Assembly (NCBI RefSeq): GCF_001718835.1
Contig: NZ_CP013444.1
Coordinates: forward strand, 2,170,001 to 2,234,000
Direction: 5' to 3'
Source of the DNA: Burkholderia cepacia
GTDB taxonomy: Bacteria; Pseudomonadota; Gammaproteobacteria; Burkholderiales; Burkholderiaceae
Length of the DNA stretch: 64,000 nt
Shown: in pieces, positions 25,399 to 36,098 of the stretch
Layout: every line of letters starts with the position of its first letter
How positions within the stretch are numbered: the first letter of the stretch is position 1
Translations under genes and position numbers: made by a program
The notes under the pieces: model-generated
The model's input: the letters and a program-made list of their open reading frames with translations, nothing else
Told to the model about the DNA's origin: nothing
Database searches by the model: none

Positions 25399-25701
25399 TC
25401 ATTCCTTGCGCGGCGTCGGCAGCCGGCCCAGCTCTTTCGACACCGCCGCCGGCGTGCCGTATTCCCGTTCGGGAATGCGCATGAGCAGGTCGAGCACGTC
25501 GCGGCTCGCATGCGCGTGTTCGGCGCATCGGACGAGGTCCGCCTTGCCGGCCGGGTAAACCATCCCCTTCAGCGCCTTCTGGATCTCGATCGGGCTCGGC
25601 GGCTTGCCGCTCGCACCCGCGTCGTGGCCCTGCTGCACCGGCTCGTCGTCAAGGACGTGCGCTTGACCGGGTTCGTGAACGCCATGCAGATGCGGTGCCA
25701 T
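25399..25701 (-). CDS. DUF2795 domain protein
   Basis: 100 residues. The DUF2795 part (about 35-95) reads PSPIEIQKALKGMVYPAGKADLV with the following RCAEHAHASRDVLDLLMRIPEREYGTPAAV helix-turn-helix shape. The family consists of small helical proteins, some thought to bind DNA or partners; role unknown. The His-rich N-terminal tail is not conserved. GGGAGG precedes the ATG. Confidence 0.85.
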   Translation of the reverse strand: MAPHLHGVHEPGQAHVLDDEPVQQGHDAGASGKPPSPIEIQKALKGMVYPAGKADLVRCAEHAHASRDVLDLLMRIPEREYGTPAAVSKELGRLPTPRKE

Positions 25702-25779
25702 CGCGGGTCCTCCCGAAAAATTGAAGGGAAAGCGGGATCGCGCGGCGCGCCTGCGGGTGTGCCGTGCCGGCGGTCGCCG

Positions 25780-26166
25780 TCATTTCGCGCGGATCGCGAG
25801 CCGGTCGCTCACGTCCCGCACGCCGTCGAGCTGTCTCACGATGTTGACGGCGGCTTCACGCTGGCTCCGGTCCGGCACGCTGCCGGTCAGTACGACGTCG
25901 CCGCGCCGCGTCGAGACGTGAATGTCGCCGGACGACAGGGCTTCCTTGCCGGCGAGCGCCGCCTTGGCCTTGACCGTGATGGCCGTGTCGCGAAGCTCCG
26001 TGCCGGCGGCCGCCAGCAGCGCCGACAGGCTGCCGTCGCCCGCCGCCATCGCGCGCGGCGCGACGCCGCAAACGATCGCCGCCAGGACGACGGCCGCCAC
26101 GCACGGCCGTTTCACCGCGCGGCGCGCCGGCCGGCCGGACCGGGCTCGCCACTGTGTCGCGTTCAT
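25780..26166 (-). CDS. BON-domain periplasmic protein
   Basis: 128 residues. A long basic start plus hydrophobic segment (CVAAVVLAAIVCGVAPRAMA) is a signal peptide, and a BON domain fills about 55-128: ITVKAKAALAGKEALSSGDIHVSTRRGDVVLTGSV with the closing AAVNIVRQLDGVRDVSDRLAI. BON domains bind phospholipid and are found in OsmY-type osmotic-stress proteins. GGAGG precedes the ATG at 26166. A near-perfect sigma-54 promoter lies 50 bases upstream, and the gene heads a run to DUF2795, DUF4142 and the receiver. Confidence 0.9.
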   Translation of the reverse strand: MNATQWRARSGRPARRAVKRPCVAAVVLAAIVCGVAPRAMAAGDGSLSALLAAAGTELRDTAITVKAKAALAGKEALSSGDIHVSTRRGDVVLTGSVPDRSQREAAVNIVRQLDGVRDVSDRLAIRAK

Positions 26167-26215
26167 CGTGACCTCCATGCTTCGTGCCGGCGTCGTGCCG
26201 GCCGTGTCACGAGGT

Positions 26216-26231
26216 CGCAAGATTCGTGCCG
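26216..26231 (-). promoter_or_regulatory. sigma-54 type promoter (near-perfect) for the BON operon
   Basis: Minus-strand CGGCACGAATCTTGCG matches every conserved base of TGGCACGNNNNTTGC except the first T. GG and GC are ten apart. It ends 49 bases before the BON start. Confidence 0.72.
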
Positions 26232-26295
26232 CGCGCGGATGCGCGCCGCCACGGCGCGGGTCACGCGCCGCGTTGTAAATATTTCAGTGCTCGGC

Positions 26296-28599
26296 TCACG
26301 CGCGGCGGCCGCCGGTCGCGCGGGCGATCGCCCGCGCGAGCTGCCGGACGTCGACCGGCTTGCACAGATAGCCGTCGAAGCCGGCGGCCAGCGCGCGGCG
26401 CTCGTCGGCCAGGCCGGCATGCGCGGTGACGGCCAGCACGCGCATGCCGGCCAGCCCGCGCGCGACGTCGCGCCGCAGCGCGTCGAGCAGCCAGAAGCCG
26501 TCGCCGTCGGGCATCGCGAGATCCGACAGCACGACGGTCGGCCGCATCCCGGCCGCTTTCGCGAGCGCCTCGCGGCCCGACGACGCGACGTCGACCGCCG
26601 CGCCGAGCGTCCTCAGCGCGGCGGCCAGGCTCGCGCGCGTGGTCGCGTCGTCGTCGACGACCAGCACGCGCTGCGCGTCGAGCATCGTCGCCTCGCCGTT
26701 GCCGGAGGGCTCGACCGCCCCCCATGCCATCGGGCCGACCGGCTGCCACCCGGTGGGCAGCGTCACCGTGAACGTGGCGCCGCGATGGCGTCCCGCGCTG
26801 TCCACCGTCACCGTGCCGCCGTGCAGCTCGGCGATGTGCCGCACGATCGACAGCCCGAGCCCGAGCCCGCGCTGCGACGACGCCGGCGAATCGTCGGCAC
26901 GGCGGAACATGTCGAACACGAACGGCACGAATTCCGGCGCGATGCCCTGCCCCGTGTCGGCGACGCTCAGCTCGGCGTGCCCGTCCTTGCGCGCGAGGCG
27001 GATCGTCACGCGTCCACCGCGCGGCGTGAACTTCAGCGCGTTCGACAGCAGGTTCGACAGCATCTGCCGCAACCGCTCGCCGTCGCCCGACACCACGCAC
27101 GTGTCGAGCGCGCAGTCCGTGTCGAGCGCGATGCCGTCCGCCGCCGCGGCCGAGCGGAACGCCCCCGCGACCTCGCCGACGATCCGCACGAGATCGACCG
27201 GCATCGCATCGATTCGCAGCTTGCCGGTCGCGAGCGACGACGCATCGAGAATGTCGCCGACCATCCGCGTCAGCGAGCGCGCGCTGCGGTCGATCGCGTC
27301 GATCGCCTGGTGCTGCAACGTGTCGTCGCCCGAATTGCGCAGCACCTCGACCCAGCCGTAGATCACGTTCAGCGGCGTGCGCAGCTCGTGCGACACCGTC
27401 GCCAGCAACTCGTCCTTCAGCCGGTTCGACGTATCGGCCTGCTGCCGCGCGTCACGCGCGCCGCGCAGCGAACGCTGGGTGCGCCGGTCGCGCCGCCGCT
27501 GCTCGTCCGATGCGCGCAGCGTGAGCGACAGCGCGATGCACTCGCGTGCGTCATCCCGCACCCCGCCTCGCGCCGGGCTTGCGCGGACCGTCGCGCGAAA
27601 CCGCGAGCCGTCGCGGCGCACGCACAGGCAATCGGTCGGAGCGAGGTCGTCGCGCCTGCGGCGCGACCCGTCGGCCAGCGGATGACGACGCCACCAGCGC
27701 GCCGCCACCAGGATCGCGACGTCGCGCCCGAGCGCCTCGTGCGCGTCGTAGCCGAACATCCGCTGCGCGGCCGGATTCCAGCTGACGATGCGGCCGTCGC
27801 GATCGATGCCGACGATCGCATCCGGCGACGCGTCGACCACGGCACGCAAGATCCGGCTCGCGTCGGCGCGGACCCGCTCCATGCGCGCGTCGCGCAGCAG
27901 CATCACCGCGCCGTCGACGTTGCCGTCCGCGTCGCGCATCGGCGCCGCGATCTCGACGATCGGCACCAGGTCGCCGCTGCCGGCCAGCCAATGCCGGTCG
28001 CACATCGCGCCGGCGGCGCCGTCGAGCACGCGCTCGAGCGGTGTCGCCTGCACGCGGCGGCCCTGCGCGTCGCACACGCGCAGCACGTCCTGCGCGCGCC
28101 GCCCGAGCGCATCGTCCGGCCGGCACCCGGCCAGCTCCGCGGCCGTCGCGTTGATGAACGTGAGCCGCCCGTCCGGATCGGTTGCGACCACCCCTTGCGG
28201 AAGCGACGCCAGCACGGTTTCGTCATGCCGCCGCTCGGCCGACTCGCGGTGCCGCTGCGCATCGCCCATGCGCCGCAGCGCCGACGCGATCGCGCAGGCG
28301 AGCGCGCCGACCAACACGAAGGTGCCGAGCCGGACCAGCCGCTCGGCCAGCGTGCCCGTGTAGGCAGCGGGATCGGACAGGAACAGCATCCACGCGAGCG
28401 CCGCGCTGATCGCGGTCGCGAGCAGCCCGGCGCCGAACGACGTCATCCAGGCGGCGCCCGCGAGCATCGGGTAATACAGCAGCAATGGCAGGTTGACGCC
28501 GCCGAACCGGACCGCGATCGCCTGCAACACCGTTGCGATCGCAACCATCACGATCGCCATCGCGCAACGCTTGATCCGGCCGCGTTCGATGCGGATCAT
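26296..28599 (-). CDS. membrane hybrid histidine kinase (DUF4118-PAS-PAS-HisKA-HATPase-REC)
   Basis: 767 residues from the chosen ATG. An N-terminal four-helix membrane part (AIVMVAIATVLQAIAVRFGGVNLPLLLYYP onwards) matches the DUF4118 type, then two PAS domains (about 115-350), the H-box with catalytic His (TVSHELRTPLNVIYGW), an ATPase domain with the N box and G boxes (LLSNALKFTPRGG, GLGLGLSIVRHIAELHGG) and a C-terminal receiver with Asp in VVLSDLAMPDGDG. It follows the NtrC-type regulator by 67 bases and is probably its partner kinase. The open frame reaches 28719, overlapping that gene; the Met at 28599 starts before the membrane part. Confidence 0.9.
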   Translation of the reverse strand: MIRIERGRIKRCAMAIVMVAIATVLQAIAVRFGGVNLPLLLYYPMLAGAAWMTSFGAGLLATAISAALAWMLFLSDPAAYTGTLAERLVRLGTFVLVGALACAIASALRRMGDAQRHRESAERRHDETVLASLPQGVVATDPDGRLTFINATAAELAGCRPDDALGRRAQDVLRVCDAQGRRVQATPLERVLDGAAGAMCDRHWLAGSGDLVPIVEIAAPMRDADGNVDGAVMLLRDARMERVRADASRILRAVVDASPDAIVGIDRDGRIVSWNPAAQRMFGYDAHEALGRDVAILVAARWWRRHPLADGSRRRRDDLAPTDCLCVRRDGSRFRATVRASPARGGVRDDARECIALSLTLRASDEQRRRDRRTQRSLRGARDARQQADTSNRLKDELLATVSHELRTPLNVIYGWVEVLRNSGDDTLQHQAIDAIDRSARSLTRMVGDILDASSLATGKLRIDAMPVDLVRIVGEVAGAFRSAAAADGIALDTDCALDTCVVSGDGERLRQMLSNLLSNALKFTPRGGRVTIRLARKDGHAELSVADTGQGIAPEFVPFVFDMFRRADDSPASSQRGLGLGLSIVRHIAELHGGTVTVDSAGRHRGATFTVTLPTGWQPVGPMAWGAVEPSGNGEATMLDAQRVLVVDDDATTRASLAAALRTLGAAVDVASSGREALAKAAGMRPTVVLSDLAMPDGDGFWLLDALRRDVARGLAGMRVLAVTAHAGLADERRALAAGFDGYLCKPVDVRQLARAIARATGGRRA

Positions 28600-28666
28600 C
28601 GCAGCGGCTCCCGGCGGCGCGCGAAGCGATGCGAGCGGCACGGACGGGAACGCGCGCGCCGCCGCA

Positions 28667-30046
<1,380 letters not shown>

Positions 30047-30400
30047 CGATTCTCCGTTGCACACGCTGCGTCGCACGCTGCAACTGTCACGCTTCGCAAT
30101 GCGAGGCGGTTCTGGACCGACCGCCGCCGCGGCCGATGGGACAGCCGGCCGCCGCACCCGCGGCGATCGGCTCGAGAAGAAGACTTTCCTCCCGTCAACG
30201 CTTTCAGTATAGGAAACGACGCTACGCTGTCAGCCGTTATCGATAATTACTATCCGGTGGCTACGGGCACATTGCAAGATTCAATTCCCCGCTCGGTTGA
30301 ATTCGCTACGCTACTTAAAGCGAAAGTGATTCCGTACGCAATTCTTCCGATTTCATCGCAGCGCATTGTCGCGCGCCCCTTTCGGTACAGCGAGCCATCG
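30047..30400. promoter_or_regulatory. divergent regulatory region between two sigma-54 activators
   Basis: 354 bases, AT-rich between about 30200 and 30360, between the divergent NtrC-type regulator and the receiver-less activator. It must hold both promoters. I found no sigma-54 match with correct spacing here, which suggests that the activators themselves use a different sigma factor. The plus-strand frame remains open upstream of 30401, so a non-ATG start before that point cannot be excluded. Confidence 0.45.
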
Positions 30401-31372
<972 letters not shown>

Positions 31373-31378
31373 GCAGAC

Positions 31379-31424
31379 AAAAAGCCGCCGTCGCTTCAAG
31401 GCGCTCTGCGGCGCGCGACGGCGG
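31379..31424 (-). terminator. intrinsic terminator facing the minus strand
   Basis: A 10-bp perfect stem (CCGCCGTCGC at 31385-31394 with its complement at 31415-31424), followed on the minus strand by TTTTT (31379-31383 read in complement). It fits termination of transcripts coming from the lipoprotein gene, 187 bases downstream of its stop, and sits just past the end of the convergent activator gene. Confidence 0.5.
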
Positions 31425-31610
31425 TCAATATCTGCAATTCGTTGAAGTTTTTGCGTGTCATGCCCCCGGATGCGCGGGCGCTGTTGCAATGCGCCCGTTC
31501 GTTGTGCCGGATGCAAGGCCGGCGCGCCCGCGTCGCGTGCTCTCACGCGCGACATGTCCATCGCGGACCGCGCCGGACGTTGCATTCCCCCCGATCCCGG
31601 CCAATCATCC

Positions 31611-31919
31611 CTAGCCGCCGCTCGCTCCCGGCGCGGACGCCGCGCCACCCGGTGCGGACATGGCGCCGCCCGGTGCGGACGTCGCGCCTCCCGGCGCGGT
31701 CGCGCCGCCACTCATGCCGCCGCCCGCCGCTGCGCCGCTGCCGGGCGTGCCGCCGCCCGGAGGCGTGGCCGGGGCAGGCGCCATGCTACTTGACGAGGTC
31801 GCGTTCGAATCCGTTGCGTTTTCGCTGCGCTTCGAACATCCCGCGCCTGTCGCGAAGCCGGCCGCGACGAGGCCGACGACGAGCGCGCGCCACACGATAC
31901 GAAATGAATCACCTTGCAT
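31611..31919 (-). CDS. lipoprotein with Gly/Ala/Pro/Ser repeat tail
   Basis: 102 residues. A type II signal peptide (IVWRALVVGLVAAGFATGAGC) is followed by SKRSENATDSNATSSSS and then a low-complexity tail of imperfect repeats such as GGATSAPGGAMSAPGGAAS. It has no folded domain; a surface-exposed flexible chain anchored to the membrane is likely. GGGAGGTGTC precedes the ATG. A perfect sigma-54 consensus lies 38 bases upstream, so it belongs to the same regulon as the genes at 21-26 kb. Confidence 0.8.
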   Translation of the reverse strand: MQGDSFRIVWRALVVGLVAAGFATGAGCSKRSENATDSNATSSSSMAPAPATPPGGGTPGSGAAAGGGMSGGATAPGGATSAPGGAMSAPGGAASAPGASGG

Positions 31920-31957
31920 GACACCTCCCGTGTTGTAGGAAACCGCACACCAGAACC

Positions 31958-31973
31958 CGCAATTCCCGTGCCA
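31958..31973 (-). promoter_or_regulatory. sigma-54 promoter with full consensus for the lipoprotein gene
   Basis: Minus-strand TGGCACGGGAATTGCG matches all eleven conserved bases of TGGCACGNNNNTTGC. It lies 38 bases before the ATG of the lipoprotein gene and is the best of the five candidates. Confidence 0.78.
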
Positions 31974-32258
31974 CATGGATCATGCGTCGGTCATGCGCGT
32001 CACGCGCGCGGGCGCCGGTCCGGCTCCATTCATATTCCAAATGCCATTCACCCGAATATTTAATTTCCCATTGCCGCGCCCGCCGCCCATACTCGCGGAC
32101 GAATCCGGCAAATGACATCCGCGGCATCCGGGCCCGAACCGCGCGCACGCGCCGCACGCGCTCGCGCCCCACATGGAAGGAGACCTCGGCGTGCCACCTG
32201 AAGCCACTCGCCGCGGCGGCCTCGCACGCCGCTTTGCGTCACGTTTCGGCCGCTCGCG

Positions 32259-33398
32259 ATGCAGGACGACCTAGACGCGAACCGGCCGCACGACGCGGCC
32301 GCCGGCGTGCTCGAGGCGCTCGATGCGCGGCTGATGCGCATCCTGCTGGTGCTGCTCACCGAGCGCACCGTGTCGCGCGCGGCCGTGCGCCTGAACATGT
32401 CGCAGCCGGCGACGAGCGCCGCGCTCAAGCGCCTGCGCACGCTGCTCGGCGATCCGTTGCTGGTGCGCAGCCGCTACGGGATGGTGCCGACCGAATTCGG
32501 CGCGCGGCTGATCGAACCGCTGCGCAACGCGCTGCGCGTGATCGACTTCATCCGCATCCAGCAGCCGACGTTCGACGCGCGCACGTCGGTACGCACCTAC
32601 CGGATCGGCTGCCCCGACTACCTGAACGTGCTGTTCGTGCCGAAGCTCGTCGCGCTGTTCCGCGAACGCGCACCGAACGCGCAGCTCGTGTTCCATCCGC
32701 TCGGCGACGGCTTCGACGACGAGCGCGCGCTGGCCGACGGCGAACTCGACGTCGTGATCGACAATCGCCCGGCGCGCTCGTCGCGGTTCCGGCAGGACGA
32801 CCTGTTCGACGATCGCGTCGTAGGCCTGATGCGCGCGACGCACCGACACGCGAAGTGCGGGACGATGACGGCCGCCGACTACGCGCACGCGCCGCAGCTG
32901 TGCCCGACACCGTCGTGGCTCGAGGCGTCCGGCGCGATCGACCGGCAGCTCGAACGCGTGGGCCTGCAGCGGCGGATCGTCGTCACGCTGCCGCACTTCG
33001 AACTCGCCGCGCATACGCTCGTCCGCTCGGACCTGATCCTCACGACCACGGTGCGCCTCGCGCGGCATTATGCGAAGCTGCTGCCGCTTGCCGCCGTCGC
33101 GCTGCCGGTGGAGCCGCCGGACATCGTGTACCGGATGACGTGGAACGAATCGGGCGCGTGCGTGGACGGCGTACGCTGGCTGCGCGCGCTGATCGCGCAG
33201 GCGACGCGCGGCTGGCTGGACGCCGACGCGGCGCCGCCGGCCGTCGCGGCGATCAGCGCGGCGGCGATGCAGGCTGCGCCGACCGAGGAAACCGCGCTGC
33301 GTCACGAGCGGCAACCCGAGCCGCGCTGCGGGAAACGACGCCCGGCGACCATCGCTCGCGCGGCGCGCGCGCATCGCGGCGCGCCGAAAACGCATTGA
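32259..33398 (+). CDS. LysR-family transcriptional regulator
   Basis: 379 residues. The winged helix (about 20-80) reads DARLMRILLVLLTERTVSRAAVRLNMSQPATSAALKRLRTLLGDPLLVRSRYGMVPTE in pieces typical of the NodD/NahR-like LysR branch; the ligand domain follows. The C terminus has an extra tail of about 55 residues rich in Arg, Ala and His beyond the usual end, which is low complexity and probably disordered. It is convergent with the EmrB-type efflux gene, 42 bases apart. Confidence 0.87.
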   Translation: MQDDLDANRPHDAAAGVLEALDARLMRILLVLLTERTVSRAAVRLNMSQPATSAALKRLRTLLGDPLLVRSRYGMVPTEFGARLIEPLRNALRVIDFIRIQQPTFDARTSVRTYRIGCPDYLNVLFVPKLVALFRERAPNAQLVFHPLGDGFDDERALADGELDVVIDNRPARSSRFRQDDLFDDRVVGLMRATHRHAKCGTMTAADYAHAPQLCPTPSWLEASGAIDRQLERVGLQRRIVVTLPHFELAAHTLVRSDLILTTTVRLARHYAKLLPLAAVALPVEPPDIVYRMTWNESGACVDGVRWLRALIAQATRGWLDADAAPPAVAAISAAAMQAAPTEETALRHERQPEPRCGKRRPATIARAARAHRGAPKTH

Positions 33399-33440
33399 TC
33401 GCGACGACCGGGCAGCAACGCGTGTGCAACGCATCGCGCG

Positions 33441-34955
33441 TCACCCCTGCCTCATCGGTTGCGCGAGCAACTTCATCACGACGACCGCACCGACGAGCGC
33501 GAGCACGCCGCTCACCGTCAGCGCGTCGGCAAACCCGCTCGCGAACGCCGCGGGCGCGGCCGCCGCGAGCGTCTTCGCCGCCTGCGGCGGCACACGCTCG
33601 AGCGCCCGCGCCAGGTCGCCGGCCAGCAGGCTCGACATGAACGGCGCATCGACGACGCGCCCCAGGCCGGGCGTCGCCGCGACCAGCCGGTCGAGCCGCG
33701 CCTGCGTGCTCGCCGCCAGCACCGCGCCGAGCACGCCGACGGCCGTCACGATCGCCGAGAAGCGCGTTGTCGTGCTGATGCCCGACGCCATGCCGGTGCG
33801 ATTCGACGGCACGCACGCCATGATCGCCTTCTGCGTATCGCCGTTCATGATGCCCGCGCCGCAGCCCGTCACGAACATGCCGATCGCGACGAGGCGATAG
33901 TCGCCGCTCGCGGTGAGCGCCGCGGTCGCGAGGTTGCCCGCGCCGATCAGCGCGAGCCCGCCCGCCAGCACGCCGCCGGACGACACGCGCGCGGCCAGCG
34001 CCGCGCCGAGCGACGGCCCGGCGATCATCGCGAACGCGAACGGCAGCATCCCGAGCCCCGCGTCGATCGCCGACATCCCGAATGCGTTCTGCAGGTACAG
34101 CGGCAGGAACGTCATCATCACCTGCGCGCACGCCGCATAGCCGAACATCGCGAGCACGGCGCCGACGAAGCGCGGCTGGCGGAACAGCGCGAGATCGATC
34201 ATCGGCCGCGCCTGCCAGCGTTCCGCGCCGATGAACGCCGCGAACAGCGCGGCGGCGAGCGCGAGCCGGCCGAGCGTCGCGGCAGACAGCCAGCCGTGCG
34301 ACGGTGCGCCGATCAGGGCCGCGATCGCGCACGCGAGCGCCGCGCCGAACAGCAGGCTGCCGACGATGTCGACGCGCGCGCCCGCGGCCAGCAGCGCGCA
34401 CGCCGGCAGGTTCAGCAGGAACACCCCGCGCCACCCGATCCATTGCGTGATCGCGCCGCCGACGAGCGGCGCGACGGCCGTCGCGATCCCCATGCACATG
34501 CCCCAGATCGCCCACGCGCGCGCCCGTTCGCGCCCCTCCGGAAAGCGGTTCGCGATCACGGCGAGCGCGGCCGTCAGCAACAGCGCGGCGCCGCCGCCCT
34601 TCACCGCACGCGCGGCGATCAGCCAGCCGGCCGACGGCGCGACACCGCAGCCGAGCGACGCGAGAAAGAACAGCGCGAGCCCCGCGCCGAGCATCCGCTT
34701 GCGCCCGAAGCGATCGGCGAGCCCGCCGGCCGGCAGCAGGCAGGCGGCGAACGCGGTCATGTACGCGCTCACGACCCATTCGATATCGGCAAAGCTTGCG
34801 TGGAAACTGCGCGCGATGCTCGGCAGCGACACGGCGACGACGTTCGTGTCGAGCACGATCAGCGAGCAGGTCGCGGACGCGACGGCGAGCGTCGCGGCGG
34901 CGGGCAGGCGGACGGCGGCGCGCCGCGCGGCCGGCGCCGGGGAGGACTGGGACAT
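33441..34955 (-). CDS. MFS drug efflux transporter, DHA2 (EmrB/QacA) type
   Basis: 504 residues with about 14 membrane segments. Early VLDTNVVAVSLPSIARSFHASFADIEWVVSAYMTAFAACLLPAGGLADRFGRKR is the DHA2 signature in pieces, including motif C-like turns later. It likely exports a drug or metabolite with protons. No EmrA-like adaptor or outer-membrane partner lies beside it, so it probably acts alone in the inner membrane. A LysR gene starts divergently 100 bases away and is the probable regulator. Confidence 0.9.
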   Translation of the reverse strand: MSQSSPAPAARRAAVRLPAAATLAVASATCSLIVLDTNVVAVSLPSIARSFHASFADIEWVVSAYMTAFAACLLPAGGLADRFGRKRMLGAGLALFFLASLGCGVAPSAGWLIAARAVKGGGAALLLTAALAVIANRFPEGRERARAWAIWGMCMGIATAVAPLVGGAITQWIGWRGVFLLNLPACALLAAGARVDIVGSLLFGAALACAIAALIGAPSHGWLSAATLGRLALAAALFAAFIGAERWQARPMIDLALFRQPRFVGAVLAMFGYAACAQVMMTFLPLYLQNAFGMSAIDAGLGMLPFAFAMIAGPSLGAALAARVSSGGVLAGGLALIGAGNLATAALTASGDYRLVAIGMFVTGCGAGIMNGDTQKAIMACVPSNRTGMASGISTTTRFSAIVTAVGVLGAVLAASTQARLDRLVAATPGLGRVVDAPFMSSLLAGDLARALERVPPQAAKTLAAAAPAAFASGFADALTVSGVLALVGAVVVMKLLAQPMRQG

Positions 34956-35055
34956 CGGGGGCTCCGGTGCAGGATGGACGAGCCGTATGCTAGGCTTGCC
35001 CGGTATTGCCCGTCATTGATATTCCCACGCAGTTTTATTGACGATTTCCGCAATC

Positions 35056-35934
35056 ATGGATCGGCTCGAATTCCGTCACGTGCGCGCGTTCCTGAGCGTC
35101 GCGCAGCACCTGCACTTCGCCCGCGCGGCGGAGGCGCTCGACATGGCGCCGCCCGCGCTCACGCGGCAGATCCAGGAGGCCGAACGCGTGCTCGGCGTGC
35201 GCCTCTTTCACCGGTCGCGCCGCGCGGTCACGCTGAGTGCGGCCGGCGAGGCCTATCTCGCCGAAGCGAGCGCCGCGGTCGAACACCTGCAGCGCGGCCG
35301 CGAACTCGCGGCGCTCGCCGAGCGCGGCGAGCTCGGCCGGATCGAGATCGGCTACGTGTCGTCGGCCGTCTATTCCGGCACGCTGCAGCGCACGGTCGGC
35401 GCGTTTCGCGACGCGCACCCGCGCATCGAGCTGAACCTGCGCGAAGTGCCGATGGACGACGTCGCGAACCAGCTCGACACGGGCCGCCTCGACCTCGCGT
35501 ACGTCCGCCCGCCGCTGCCGCTGCCCGGCGGCCTGCGGATCGTCACGCTGCAGCGCGACGTGTTCGTCGCGGCCGTGCCGGCCGATTCGCCGTTCGCCGC
35601 GTTGGCGACGATCAAGGCCGCCGCGCTGGCCGGCGCGCGCTTCGCGGTGCCCGAACAGGAGCACGGCACGCTCGAAGTCGCGCGCCGCGGCCGCTTCGCG
35701 CCGCTGGTCGCCGCCCGCCCGGGCGGCTTGCTCGCGGTGCTCGCGTGCGTGTCCGTGAACGGCTGGGTCGCGGTGATTCCCGATGCGCTCGCCGGCTGCG
35801 TGTCGCTGCCGGGTGTCGAGTACCGGCCGATCGCCGGCAAGCCGATCACGTCGGAACTGGCGCTCGCGCACCGGCGCTTCGAAAAGGCGCCGGCGGTGCG
35901 CGCGTTCCTGCGGAGCGTGGCGCGGGCCGAATGA
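35056..35934 (+). CDS. LysR-family transcriptional regulator
   Basis: 292 residues. Winged helix at about 1-60 (LEFRHVRAFLSVAQHLHFARAAEALDMAPPALTRQIQEAE), ligand-binding domain from about 90 (GRIEIGYVSSAVYSGTL). It belongs to the CbbR/BenM-like style. It is divergent from the efflux transporter gene, so a role in inducing efflux is likely. The start is the ATG at 35056; a TTG 18 bases earlier is a less likely alternative. Confidence 0.88.
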   Translation: MDRLEFRHVRAFLSVAQHLHFARAAEALDMAPPALTRQIQEAERVLGVRLFHRSRRAVTLSAAGEAYLAEASAAVEHLQRGRELAALAERGELGRIEIGYVSSAVYSGTLQRTVGAFRDAHPRIELNLREVPMDDVANQLDTGRLDLAYVRPPLPLPGGLRIVTLQRDVFVAAVPADSPFAALATIKAAALAGARFAVPEQEHGTLEVARRGRFAPLVAARPGGLLAVLACVSVNGWVAVIPDALAGCVSLPGVEYRPIAGKPITSELALAHRRFEKAPAVRAFLRSVARAE

Positions 35935-36098
35935 TGCGGATGAGCGCCGGGCGGCGTTCGCGCGACGGCGGCCGGGCGCGCGGGTCGCTCGGCGCGCGAC
36001 ATGCCGTTCGAGCATGTTGTAATAGAATTCACGACGCCCGTCCCACCGCCCCGCAGAGGCGGCCGACGAATCCGAGAACGCCTCCCTGAACCCGTCGA

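Noticed and set aside
30240..30300. TGGC ... TTGC pattern before the receiver-less activator
   Set aside because: The GG to GC spacing is 13 (or 7), not 10, so it does not fit sigma-54.
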